From positions 1 through 63,812 of the forward strand of contig NZ_RCYB01000005.1 in NCBI RefSeq assembly GCF_004168205.1: a DNA stretch of 63,812 bases, in the 5' to 3' direction. The DNA comes from Catenibacterium sp. co_0103 (lineage in GTDB: Bacteria > Bacillota_I > Bacilli_A > Erysipelotrichales > Coprobacillaceae). The notes beneath the pieces were generated by a model. The model made no database searches. It was given only the letters and a program-made list of their open reading frames with translations, and was not told the origin of the DNA. How positions within the stretch are numbered: the first letter of the stretch is position 1; each line of letters starts with the position of its first letter. Below are positions 27,892 through 37,366 of this stretch, piece after piece. Both the position numbers and the translations under genes were made by a program.

Positions 27892-29055
27892 ATGAGGAAA
27901 TTGCTGAAAAGCTTCAAGACGGAAATAAATCCGACAGATGAGCAGAAAGTCAGGATTCGTAAAACAATAGGTACTTGCAGATTTATCTATAACTTCTATC
28001 TTGCTCATAATAAGGAACTTTATGAAAGTGGCAAAAAGTTTATGAGCAGCAGCCAGTTTAGAGTATGGCTCAACAATGAGTATCTTCCGAGCCATCCAGA
28101 ATATTCCTGGATCAAGGAAGCTTATTCAAAATCAGTAACACAGGCAGTAAATAACGGACAGACCGCATTTAAAAGATTCTTTAATCACAAGAGCGCCTTT
28201 CCAAAATTTAAGAAGAAAGGCAGATCTGATGTGAAAATGTATTTTGTAAGGAATAATCCAAAAGATTGTCATTGCGAAAGACACAGAATCAAGATTCCAT
28301 CACTTGGCTGGGTCCGCATCAAAGAGAAAGGATATATTCCAACTACAAAAGATGGATACGTAATTAAGAGCGGTCATGTCTCAATAAAAGGTGACAGATA
28401 CTATGTTTCAGTTCTTATAGAAATCCCAGATAGAAAGACAGTCAATAATTCCAGTGAAGGAATTGGTATTGACCTTGGACTAAAGGATTTTGCGATTGTC
28501 TCTAATGGCAAGACTTATAAGAACATCAATAAATCTGCAAAATTAAAGAAGCTTGAAAAGAAGCTTATTCGAGAACAGAGAAGTCTTTCTCGAAAGTATG
28601 AAAATATAAAGAAAGGAGAGCCCACTCAAAAGAAAAATATACAGAAACAAAGGCTCAAGATACAGAAGCTTCATCATAGAATTGACAATATTCGTACTGA
28701 TTACATCAATAAGACAATCGCAGAGATAGTGAAAACCAAGCCATCTCATATAACGATTGAAGATTTAAACGTATCAGGAATGATGAAGAACAGACATCTT
28801 TCAAAGGCAGTTGCTTCGCAGAAGTTTTATGAATTTAAAACAAAGCTTCTAGCTAAATGCAAGGAGAATGGAATTGAACTTCGAATAGTAGATAGATGGT
28901 TCCCATCATCTAAGACGTGTCATTGCTGTAAAAGTATCAAGAAAGATTTAAAGCTTTCAGATAGAATTTTCAGATGTGACTGTGGCTATATCGAAGACAG
29001 AGATTTCAATGCTGCACTTAATCTGAGAGATGCTACGACTTACGAAGTTGCATAA
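27892..29055 (+). CDS. tnpB: TnpB-family RNA-guided nuclease (IS607-associated)
   Basis: A 387-residue TnpB that looks intact. The RuvC-like catalytic residues are Asp194 (GIDLGLKDF), Glu290 (ITIEDLNVSGM) and Asp371 (CGYIEDRDFNAALNL). A zinc ribbon uses Cys343, Cys346, Cys362 and Cys364. The N-terminal helix-turn-helix region is FKTEINPTDEQKVRIRKT. Work on this family shows TnpB cuts DNA guided by an RNA copied from the transposon's right end; that RNA is probably encoded just downstream here. Since the partner recombinase gene is dead, TnpB would act as an orphan nuclease or selfish retention factor. Start at ATG 27892, after AGAAAGGG. Confidence 0.9.
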   Translation: MRKLLKSFKTEINPTDEQKVRIRKTIGTCRFIYNFYLAHNKELYESGKKFMSSSQFRVWLNNEYLPSHPEYSWIKEAYSKSVTQAVNNGQTAFKRFFNHKSAFPKFKKKGRSDVKMYFVRNNPKDCHCERHRIKIPSLGWVRIKEKGYIPTTKDGYVIKSGHVSIKGDRYYVSVLIEIPDRKTVNNSSEGIGIDLGLKDFAIVSNGKTYKNINKSAKLKKLEKKLIREQRSLSRKYENIKKGEPTQKKNIQKQRLKIQKLHHRIDNIRTDYINKTIAEIVKTKPSHITIEDLNVSGMMKNRHLSKAVASQKFYEFKTKLLAKCKENGIELRIVDRWFPSSKTCHCCKSIKKDLKLSDRIFRCDCGYIEDRDFNAALNLRDATTYEVA

Positions 29056-29241
29056 ATGAACGCAAACGTAAGTATGTACCGAAGGCTATTTCGGGAATTT
29101 AAGACTATGGAGTGTACTTGAACTTGTGAGTAGATATGATTTCGGTCAATCCAAAGCATGCACGGTGACATAGTAAGTAATGTTCGTGAGAACTTACATT
29201 ATCTCGATGTGAGTATATTTAATCACATTTTGAGTGGCAGG
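29056..29241 (+). ncRNA. Candidate omega RNA / right end of the IS607 element
   Basis: The 186 bases after tnpB contain hairpins (CCGAA/TTCGG near 29080; GTTC/GAAC near 29182) and no reading frame. In TnpB systems the guide RNA scaffold covers the tnpB 3' end and the right end, with the guide read from the flanking DNA. Here the flank would be the sequence from 29242 onwards (AAGACGATGCTTAAG). This is inference from family knowledge; no RNA evidence exists here. Confidence 0.4.
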
Positions 29242-29247
29242 AAGACG

Positions 29248-31953
29248 ATGCTTAAGCTAAAGAAATATTTTAAAAAATATTGGCTATTATTTGTATTAGC
29301 CATCGTTTGTATATTTGGACAGGCCTATACTGAATTAACACTTCCTGATTATATGTCTGATATCGTATCTAGCGGTATTCAGGCAGGAGGGTTTGATTCA
29401 GCTGTGTCTCCTGTATTAAGCGAAGAGACATATAATCATTTATTATTATTTGTATCTTCAAAAGATCAAAAAGTATTAGAAAATGCGTATAAGAAGACTC
29501 TCGCAAAAGATGTGGACAAGTCTTATTATAAGACATTCAAGAAAGCAAAAAATCAGACTTTATATATCTTAAAGAAAGATGTAGATGAAGAAAAACTCAA
29601 TAAAGTATTAACTAAGCCAATGTTGATTGTTTATTCTATGAATAAAATGAAACCTGGTACAAAGCAGTATAAGTCATTTGAAACAAAGATTGATTCAGCT
29701 ATTAATTCTGCTAAGGAAGGGTATCAAAAAGGCTTAGATGGCTATAATAAAGGTTTAGAACAGTATAATGCTGGTATGGCTAAGTACAATCAGGGTGTGA
29801 AGCAGTATGAACAGATGCAGACTGCTATTAAGCAATATGATAGTGCATTAAATGCACTAAACACTCAATTTGGTTCATATGAAAAGGCCAAAGAAATGCA
29901 GAACACTTTAACTGCACAATATAATGCATTACCTGAGGGTGACGCAAAAACAAAGCTTCAGGCTCAATTAGCTGGTATTTCTCAGGCAGTTGCTGGTTAT
30001 GAAAAACTCAATGCTTCAGCAGGTCAGATGGCACAAATGAAGAGCCAGTCTTCAACAATCAAGAAACAGCTTGATCAGGCTAAAGAAAAAGTCGTTTCTG
30101 CAAAACCTCAATTAGATGAATCTAAGAAGAAACTAGATGACGCAAAAGCACAGATTAATGCCATGGAAACACATTTAAACAATGGAGATATTTATTATTT
30201 CATTGGTTCAATGGGTGAAGATGAACGTAATAAGATGTTTGAAAGCGTCGATAAGCAGATGAAGACTATGGGTGAATCTACAATGAAGATTGCAGCTGGT
30301 GAAGGTGTTAAAGCGGAATATAAGAAGCTTGGTGCTGATATCAATAAAGTACAAAACCAGTATATTGCTCATAAAGGTATTCAGATGTTAGCTATTGCCT
30401 TACTTGGTGCTGTGGCTTCTATCTGTGTTGCATTCTTAGCATCAAAACTTGGTGCATCAGTGGCAAGAGACTTACGTTTAGCTGTATTTAAGAAGGTTGA
30501 AAGCTTCTCTAATACTGAATTCAATAAGTTCTCTACAGCCTCTTTAATTACTCGTAGTACAAACGATATCGTTCAGATCCAGATGGTTCTTGTGATAATC
30601 GTAAGAATGTGTATGCTTGCGCCGATTAATGGTATTGGTGGTATTATGAAAGCTGTCAAGAACTCACCATCCATGACATGGATGATCTTCCTAGTTGTCA
30701 TTATTATATTTGGAGTACTTGGTGTGACTTTCTCTATCGCAATGCCTAAATTCAAGATTATCCAACAATTAATTGATAAATTAAACTTAGCTATGAGAGA
30801 AAACTTATCAGGTATTCTTGTTATTCGTGCGTTTGGAAATGAAGAAGAATCTGAAAAACGTTTTGATCAGGCAAACAAGGATTTAACAGGGACAAATTTA
30901 TTTGTTAATAGAGTGATGGTCTCATTAATGCCTATCATGATGTTTATTATGCAGGGTATGACTTTACTTATTATCTACTTTGGCGCAAAGCAAGTTGATT
31001 TAGGTAATATTGCGATTGGTGAAATGATGGCCTTCTTACAGTATGCCATGATTATCGTTATGAGTTTCTTAATGGTCGCAATGATTGCAGTTATGTTACC
31101 TCGTGCAAGTGTAGCCGCAAACCGTGTAGCTGAAGTATTAAATACTGAACCTACAATTGAAAACCCAGAACAGATCACTTCTTTTGATGAAGAGAAGAAA
31201 GGTTTAATAGAATTCAAACATGTATCATTTAAGTATCCTGGTGCTGATGAACCAGTCTTAACTGATATTGACTTTACAGCCCGTCCTGGTGAAACAACAG
31301 CCTTTATTGGTTCAACAGGTTCAGGTAAATCAACGCTTATTAACCTTATTCCTCGTTTTTACGATGTCACTGAAGGTGAAGTGATGGTAGATGGTGTGGA
31401 TGTAAGACATGTTTCTATGCATGATTTAAGAGACCGTATTGGTGTAGTACCTCAGAAGGGATTATTATTCTCAGGTACAATTGAATCAAATATTAAATAT
31501 GGTGCCCCTGATTTATCTGATGAAGAATTGGCTGAAGTGATTGATGTTGCGCAGGCAAAAGAATTCATTGAAACAAAACCATTAGGTGTTAAAGAGCCTA
31601 TTTCTCAGGGTGGTACAAACGTATCAGGTGGACAGAAACAGCGTCTCGCAATTGCAAGAGCACTTGCGAAAAATCCTGAAATTCTTATCTTTGATGACAG
31701 CTTCTCAGCACTTGACTTCAAGACTGATGCAACACTTAGAAAACGTTTAGGAGAAATGACTGCCAAGACTCATAACACTGTCTTAATCGTTGGACAGCGT
31801 ATTGCATCTATCATGCATGCTGATCAGATCATCGTACTTGATGAAGGTAAGATTGTAGGAAAAGGCACACATGAACAATTAATGAAAACATGTTCTGTTT
31901 ATCAGGAAATCGCCTTATCTCAGTTATCAAAGGAGGAATTGGACAATGAATAA
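29248..31953 (+). CDS. ABC exporter subunit (half transporter) with large extracytoplasmic coiled-coil insertion
   Basis: A 901-residue half transporter. TM1 is at about 10-28. An insertion of some 320 residues (about 55-375) follows before TM2 (378-398). It is rich in K, Q, A and Y and includes heptad-like GY/QY-KG repeats (157-190) and long coiled-coil stretches. Five further TM helices follow. The ATPase has Walker A GSTGSGKST (688-696), signature NVSGGQ (791) and Walker B ILIFDD (812-817), with aspartate in place of the catalytic glutamate and Gln in place of the H-loop His (VGQRIASI). Such a degenerate site is usual for one member of a heterodimer. Start ATG 29248 keeps half of its former ribosome binding site after the IS607 insertion. 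It overlaps the partner gene by 8 bases. Substrate unknown. Confidence 0.88.
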   Translation: MLKLKKYFKKYWLLFVLAIVCIFGQAYTELTLPDYMSDIVSSGIQAGGFDSAVSPVLSEETYNHLLLFVSSKDQKVLENAYKKTLAKDVDKSYYKTFKKAKNQTLYILKKDVDEEKLNKVLTKPMLIVYSMNKMKPGTKQYKSFETKIDSAINSAKEGYQKGLDGYNKGLEQYNAGMAKYNQGVKQYEQMQTAIKQYDSALNALNTQFGSYEKAKEMQNTLTAQYNALPEGDAKTKLQAQLAGISQAVAGYEKLNASAGQMAQMKSQSSTIKKQLDQAKEKVVSAKPQLDESKKKLDDAKAQINAMETHLNNGDIYYFIGSMGEDERNKMFESVDKQMKTMGESTMKIAAGEGVKAEYKKLGADINKVQNQYIAHKGIQMLAIALLGAVASICVAFLASKLGASVARDLRLAVFKKVESFSNTEFNKFSTASLITRSTNDIVQIQMVLVIIVRMCMLAPINGIGGIMKAVKNSPSMTWMIFLVVIIIFGVLGVTFSIAMPKFKIIQQLIDKLNLAMRENLSGILVIRAFGNEEESEKRFDQANKDLTGTNLFVNRVMVSLMPIMMFIMQGMTLLIIYFGAKQVDLGNIAIGEMMAFLQYAMIIVMSFLMVAMIAVMLPRASVAANRVAEVLNTEPTIENPEQITSFDEEKKGLIEFKHVSFKYPGADEPVLTDIDFTARPGETTAFIGSTGSGKSTLINLIPRFYDVTEGEVMVDGVDVRHVSMHDLRDRIGVVPQKGLLFSGTIESNIKYGAPDLSDEELAEVIDVAQAKEFIETKPLGVKEPISQGGTNVSGGQKQRLAIARALAKNPEILIFDDSFSALDFKTDATLRKRLGEMTAKTHNTVLIVGQRIASIMHADQIIVLDEGKIVGKGTHEQLMKTCSVYQEIALSQLSKEELDNE

Positions 31954-33781
31954 AAATCGTCGCGCTCCAATGGGTATGGGCAGAGGCCGTGGTAATAATG
32001 AAAAAGCTAAGGATTTAGGTGGTACATTAAAGAAGTTACTCGCATACTTAAAACCATATCATTTTAAAATTTGTATGGTTATGGTATTCGCGGTATGTTC
32101 TACTGTTTTTAATATTATAGGTCCTAAGGTTCTTGCAAAAGCAACAGATAAATTATCAGAAGGTATCATGGCGAAAGTAGCCAATACTGGTGGTATTGAT
32201 TTTAATTATATCGTCAAGATCTTATTGATTCTTGTCGTATTATATGCAGCTAGTTCTCTATTTAGTTATATTATGAGCTGGATTATCTCTGGTGTATCAC
32301 AGGATGCAGCCTTCTCACTTAGAAAAGATATTTCTGAAAAGATGAACCGTTTACCACTTTCTTATTTTGATAAGCATACAAGTGGTGATATTCTTTCTCG
32401 TGTCACTAATGATATTGATACAATCGCTCAGTCACTTAACCAGTCTTTGTCTACACTTATTTCTAATGTAGTTACTCTTGTAGGTATCTTTATTATGATG
32501 CTTACAATCAGCTGGCAGATGACTTTAATTGCAGTTATTGTATTACCTGTATCAATGACCTTGATGCGTTTAGTCATGAAGCATTCACAGAAATACTTCA
32601 CTCAGCAGCAGAACTCACTTGGTGATGTCAATGGTCATATTGAAGAAATGTATGGTGGACATCAGGTAGTCAAAGCGTTCAATGGTGAAGAAAAATCTGT
32701 AGAACAGTTTGAAGAATACAATGAATCACTTTATACATCTGCATGGAAATCACAATTCTTTGGATCACTCATGATGCCAATTAGTAACTTTATCGGTAAT
32801 ATCGGTTATGTAGGTGTTTGTATTATCGGTGGTATTCTAGCAGGTTCTAAAACAATCACTATTGGTGATATCCAGGCATTTATCCAGTATGTTAGACAGT
32901 TCAACCAGCCAATCTCACAGATTGCTCAGGCGGCTAACTTATTACAAAGTACGGGTGCAGCTGCAGAACGTGTCTTTGAATTCTTAGAGGAAGAAGAACT
33001 TACAGAAGACTCAGCCACTCTTACAACTGAAGAAGTACAGAATATGAAGGGTGCTGTCACTTTTGCGGATGTTCACTTTGGTTATAATCCAGATAAGATC
33101 ATCATCAATGACTTTTCACTCCATGTTCATGCAGGTCAGAAGGTAGCCATTGTTGGTCCGACTGGTGCAGGTAAAACAACTATTATTAAATTGTTGATGC
33201 GTTTCTATGAACTCAATGGTGGTTCTATCATGATTGATGGTGAAGATATCAAGCAAATGAAACGTAGTGATCTTCGTTCATTATTTGGCATGGTATTACA
33301 GGATACATGGTTATTTAATGGTACTATCATGGATAACTTGAAATATGGTCGATTAGATGCCACTGATGAAGAAGTAAAAAAAGCATGCGTGAATGCGCAT
33401 GTAGATCACTTTATTCATACATTATCTGATGGCTATAACACTATGATCAATGAAGAATCTTCTAATATCAGTGCAGGTCAGAAGCAGTTATTGACTATTG
33501 CCCGTGCTTTCTTGAAGGATCCTAAGATTTTGATTCTTGATGAAGCTACATCTTCAGTTGATACAAGAACAGAAGTATTAATTCAGCAGGGAATGGATGA
33601 GTTAATGAAGAATAGAACATCATTTGTTATTGCGCATCGTCTTTCTACTATTAGAGATGCAGATACAATCATTGTTATGCGTGATGGTGATATTGTAGAA
33701 ATCGGTAATCATGAAGGATTACTTAAAGAAAATGGTTTCTATGCAACACTTTATCGTTCACAATTTGAAAATGGACAGTAA
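31946..33781 (+). CDS. ABC exporter subunit (half transporter), canonical ATPase partner
   Basis: A 611-residue half transporter: a basic, glycine-rich N-terminal tail (about 1-20), six TM helices (35-320) and an ATPase. Walker A is GPTGAGKTT, Walker B ILILDEATSSVD has the catalytic glutamate, and the H-loop AHRLSTI is intact. The signature is ISAGQ instead of SGGQ, so together with the degenerate Walker B of the upstream subunit it forms the inactive site of a heterodimer, as in LmrCD or TM287/288. It overlaps the upstream gene by 8 bases. The pair was originally co-transcribed with the MarR gene, suggesting drug or peptide efflux. Confidence 0.92.
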   Translation: MNKNRRAPMGMGRGRGNNEKAKDLGGTLKKLLAYLKPYHFKICMVMVFAVCSTVFNIIGPKVLAKATDKLSEGIMAKVANTGGIDFNYIVKILLILVVLYAASSLFSYIMSWIISGVSQDAAFSLRKDISEKMNRLPLSYFDKHTSGDILSRVTNDIDTIAQSLNQSLSTLISNVVTLVGIFIMMLTISWQMTLIAVIVLPVSMTLMRLVMKHSQKYFTQQQNSLGDVNGHIEEMYGGHQVVKAFNGEEKSVEQFEEYNESLYTSAWKSQFFGSLMMPISNFIGNIGYVGVCIIGGILAGSKTITIGDIQAFIQYVRQFNQPISQIAQAANLLQSTGAAAERVFEFLEEEELTEDSATLTTEEVQNMKGAVTFADVHFGYNPDKIIINDFSLHVHAGQKVAIVGPTGAGKTTIIKLLMRFYELNGGSIMIDGEDIKQMKRSDLRSLFGMVLQDTWLFNGTIMDNLKYGRLDATDEEVKKACVNAHVDHFIHTLSDGYNTMINEESSNISAGQKQLLTIARAFLKDPKILILDEATSSVDTRTEVLIQQGMDELMKNRTSFVIAHRLSTIRDADTIIVMRDGDIVEIGNHEGLLKENGFYATLYRSQFENGQ

Positions 33782-33785
33782 AAAG

Positions 33786-33817
33786 CTTGATAGTCACTTG
33801 ACTATCAAGTCTTTTTT
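33786..33817 (+). terminator. Rho-independent terminator after the ABC exporter
   Basis: CTTGATAGTC/GACTATCAAG perfect ten-pair stem (33786-33795 with 33800-33809) and TCTTTTTT. Confidence 0.9.
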
Positions 33818-33859
33818 GTATAAGATACAAAAAATATTTTGAAAGGAGGAGAACATGTC

Positions 33860-34339
33860 ATGAGATTAAGACAAGCAGTTATAGGTGATATAGAAGCTAT
33901 CTCTCATATAGAGTCTCTTTGTTTTCCTGAAGCTGAAGCAGCGACTTATGAGCAGTTTAAAGAACGCTTTAATGCCTTCTCAGAGAACTTTCTTGTATTA
34001 GAAGACAAAGATGTTATTGGCTTTATTAATGGGAATACATCGAATATTAAAGGCTTACCAGATGCATTCTATGAAGATGCTTCATTACATGATCCTAGTG
34101 GTGATTATATGACAGTCTTTGGCTTAGATGTACATCCTGATTATCAGCATCAAGGCTTAGCGCATACACTTATGAATGGCTATATTACTCTTGCAAAGGA
34201 GCGAAATAAAAAAGGAATCTTCCTTACTTGTAAAGATCATTTAATTGGCTTTTATGAAAGTTTTGGCTATAAGCACCTTGGTGTCTCTTCTTCTACGCAT
34301 GGAGAAGCAAAATGGAATGATATGTATATGGAGATATGA
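33860..34339 (+). CDS. GNAT-family N-acetyltransferase
   Basis: A 159-residue acetyltransferase with the GNAT acetyl-CoA motif FGLDVHPDYQHQGLAHTLM (about 90-108) and the C-terminal GFYESFGYKHLGV. The acceptor (small molecule or protein) is unknown. The ATG at 33860 is ten bases after AGGAGG; the nearer ATG at 33855 runs straight into a stop. It overlaps cinA by 4 bases. Confidence 0.85.
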   Translation: MRLRQAVIGDIEAISHIESLCFPEAEAATYEQFKERFNAFSENFLVLEDKDVIGFINGNTSNIKGLPDAFYEDASLHDPSGDYMTVFGLDVHPDYQHQGLAHTLMNGYITLAKERNKKGIFLTCKDHLIGFYESFGYKHLGVSSSTHGEAKWNDMYMEI

Positions 34340-35385
34340 ATGTAGAAGTGATTAATGTAGGAACTGAACTTCTTCTTGGTGAAATCATCAACACAGAAGC
34401 TCCGGTACTCTTTAAGATGTGTAAAGAATTAGGATTTGATATTTATCATCAGACGACTGTAGGTGATAATCCACAACGTTTATTAGAATGTCTCGATATT
34501 GCATTTAAAAGAGGGGCGGATTGTGTCATCACTACTGCAGGACTTGGTCCAACGCAGGATGATTTAACGAAGGAACTCTCAGCAGAATATCTAGGACTAG
34601 AACTTGTCTATAACGAAGAAGAAGCTCGTAAGGTGGATGAAAAATGTCGCTTTGTGACAGGCCTCGATGTTGTTTCTGACAACAACTTTAAACAGGCTTA
34701 TTTCCCGGAAAATGCTTATATATTAGAGAATGATATAGGAACAGCCAATGGCTGTGTAATGAGCAAAGACGAGAAAATGATCATTAATCTTCCTGGTCCA
34801 CCTAAGGAATTCAATTATGTCGTAGAACATTCTTTAAAACCTTTTCTCGAACAATATCGCCAGGAACAGATCTATACAGAAGACTTTCTAGTGATGGGTA
34901 TTGGGGAAAGTATGATTGATGAAAAACTGACAGAAACCCAATATAAACAGACAGATGTCACTCTTGCAATGTATGCAGGAGAAGGCTATGTGAGAGTACG
35001 CATAGCGACTAAAGCCAAAACAAAAGAAGAAGCTTATCAACATATGACCCCAATGAGGAATGAAATAGAAACACTATTAAAAGGTTATCTGATTCCAGGA
35101 GGTTCTATAGAAAAAGCCCTCAAAGACATCATGGTCCCTATTCAATTCATAGGGGATATAGATGTCCCCGCATGGTTTAAGCCTTATGTGAAAGAGGATG
35201 CTGACTTAGTTATTTATTCTAAGGTGGAGCATGTCTCTTTAGGTGATCAGGTCACTATCCATGTGAATAACGATAAAGGATTTACAGATGGGATGTTGAA
35301 GGATTATCATCTCTCAATGAATCGTTTGACAAGCAAACTACAGCTTTATCTTTATCGTTATTTAAAAAACAGTTTACCCATGTAG
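34336..35385 (+). CDS. cinA: CinA-like protein with eroded C-terminal domain
   Basis: A 349-residue protein. Residues 1-250 are a MoaB-like domain typical of CinA (EVINVGTELLLGEIINTEAPVL, TTAGLGPTQDDLT, NLPGPPKEF). Full-length CinA is about 410 residues with a C-terminal pyridine-nucleotide amidase domain carrying ESCTGG. Here the last 100 residues are shorter, lack that motif, and look degenerate. So it may keep the ADP-ribose pyrophosphatase-type activity of the first domain but not the amidase. Start overlaps the acetyltransferase (ATGA). Its end overlaps a convergent gene by 12 bases. Confidence 0.8.
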   Translation: MNVEVINVGTELLLGEIINTEAPVLFKMCKELGFDIYHQTTVGDNPQRLLECLDIAFKRGADCVITTAGLGPTQDDLTKELSAEYLGLELVYNEEEARKVDEKCRFVTGLDVVSDNNFKQAYFPENAYILENDIGTANGCVMSKDEKMIINLPGPPKEFNYVVEHSLKPFLEQYRQEQIYTEDFLVMGIGESMIDEKLTETQYKQTDVTLAMYAGEGYVRVRIATKAKTKEEAYQHMTPMRNEIETLLKGYLIPGGSIEKALKDIMVPIQFIGDIDVPAWFKPYVKEDADLVIYSKVEHVSLGDQVTIHVNNDKGFTDGMLKDYHLSMNRLTSKLQLYLYRYLKNSLPM

Positions 35386-35399
35386 TGGATAAACTGTTT
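35364..35399 (-). terminator. Terminator of the minus-strand hydrolase gene
   Basis: AAACAGTTTA (35367-35376) pairs with TAAACTGTTT (35390-35399). Read on the minus strand the stem is followed by TTTTTT, so it serves the hydrolase gene; on the plus strand there is no T-run. Confidence 0.7.
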
Positions 35400-35937
35400 G
35401 AATCGCTTCTATGACATGAAGAAAGATGTCATGAAGATTAGAAATATCAACAAGCACATCTCCGCACTCTAATGAGTGATTTGCATCACGATAGAGAATA
35501 AGTGGAATATGCGCTTCATCACATGCACATTGAATGAGATTCGTTTTGGCCCATGAATCATTTGTACCATGGAAGGCAATACCATTTAAGCTATACTTGA
35601 AAGTTGCAACAAGTGGTGTGAAATAAATAGAATACGCATTCACATGATGTTCTTCATTAAAACGTGCACTAATGGCAGTACCAATACTTTTTGATACAAA
35701 TAAGATTTCATCATAAGTGGAAAATGGAATATTTTTAAGAATTTCTTCAGTCTGCGCATAACCAATATCTTCAGCCTGCTTAATTAATTCATCTTTATCT
35801 TTCATATGAGGAAAGTGTTTATAGTTCACTTCAATGATCTCATAGCCATAGGCTGATAAACATTTTTTAGAGTAGTAGAGGAGTGGTTTATCACAATGAT
35901 AACCAATTCCAGGAAATAGAACTGCTAGTTTTTTCAT
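35374..35937 (-). CDS. alpha/beta-hydrolase-fold protein, probable serine hydrolase
   Basis: A 187-residue protein on the opposite strand. The N-terminus KKLAVLFPGIGYH is a typical first strand, SKSIGT (about 84-89) resembles the nucleophile elbow, HGTNDSWAKT carries a likely acidic residue, and ANHSLE a likely histidine, together a plausible Ser-Asp-His triad. Substrate unknown. The start at 35937 is preceded on its strand by a GGTGATT stretch; the frame could extend to 35976 without a binding site. It converges with cinA. Confidence 0.7.
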   Translation of the reverse strand: MKKLAVLFPGIGYHCDKPLLYYSKKCLSAYGYEIIEVNYKHFPHMKDKDELIKQAEDIGYAQTEEILKNIPFSTYDEILFVSKSIGTAISARFNEEHHVNAYSIYFTPLVATFKYSLNGIAFHGTNDSWAKTNLIQCACDEAHIPLILYRDANHSLECGDVLVDISNLHDIFLHVIEAIQTVYPLHG

Positions 35938-36008
35938 CAAATCACCTCGTGTGATTTGATTATAGCACTTATTCACATAATTTCATTGATTTAACGAGAG
36001 TTTTATGT

Positions 36009-36037
36009 TTTACATAATGTTCTTTATCCTCTATAAT
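36009..36037 (+). promoter_or_regulatory. Promoter of purA
   Basis: TTTACA (36009-36014), 17-base spacer, TATAAT (36032-36037), 36 bases before the purA start. Confidence 0.8.
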
Positions 36038-36073
36038 ATAGTTGTATTTTAATGAAAGAAAGGATGAACATAA

Positions 36074-37342
<1,269 letters not shown>

Positions 37343-37366
37343 TAAATAAATAGTAAAGGAGAACTT

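Larger units (their letters stand above)
27398..29241 (+). mobile_element. IS607-family insertion sequence, about 1.84 kb, recombinase gene decayed
   Basis: The element carries a ruined IS607-type serine recombinase gene and an intact tnpB. Both edges end at a GG dinucleotide (27396-27397 and 29240-29241), the core that IS607 elements use. Joining the flanks at GG restores AAGGAGG, a six-base spacer and the ATG of the ABC gene, and gives MarR a natural stop overlapping that gene, which fixes the boundaries. Inverted copies of TGTGATTAAA lie near the ends (27428-27437; complement at 29218-29227). Between the two genes (27700-27891) are an AACGCC/GGCGTT hairpin, a TATAAT at 27777 and a TGCAGGA/TCCTGCA hairpin. 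Confidence 0.8.

Noticed and set aside
27398..29241. The tnpB element as an IS200/IS605 (Y1 transposase) insertion
   Set aside because: The decayed upstream gene reads as an IS607 serine recombinase with a MerR-like head, and the ends meet at GG, not at the tetranucleotides used by Y1 elements.
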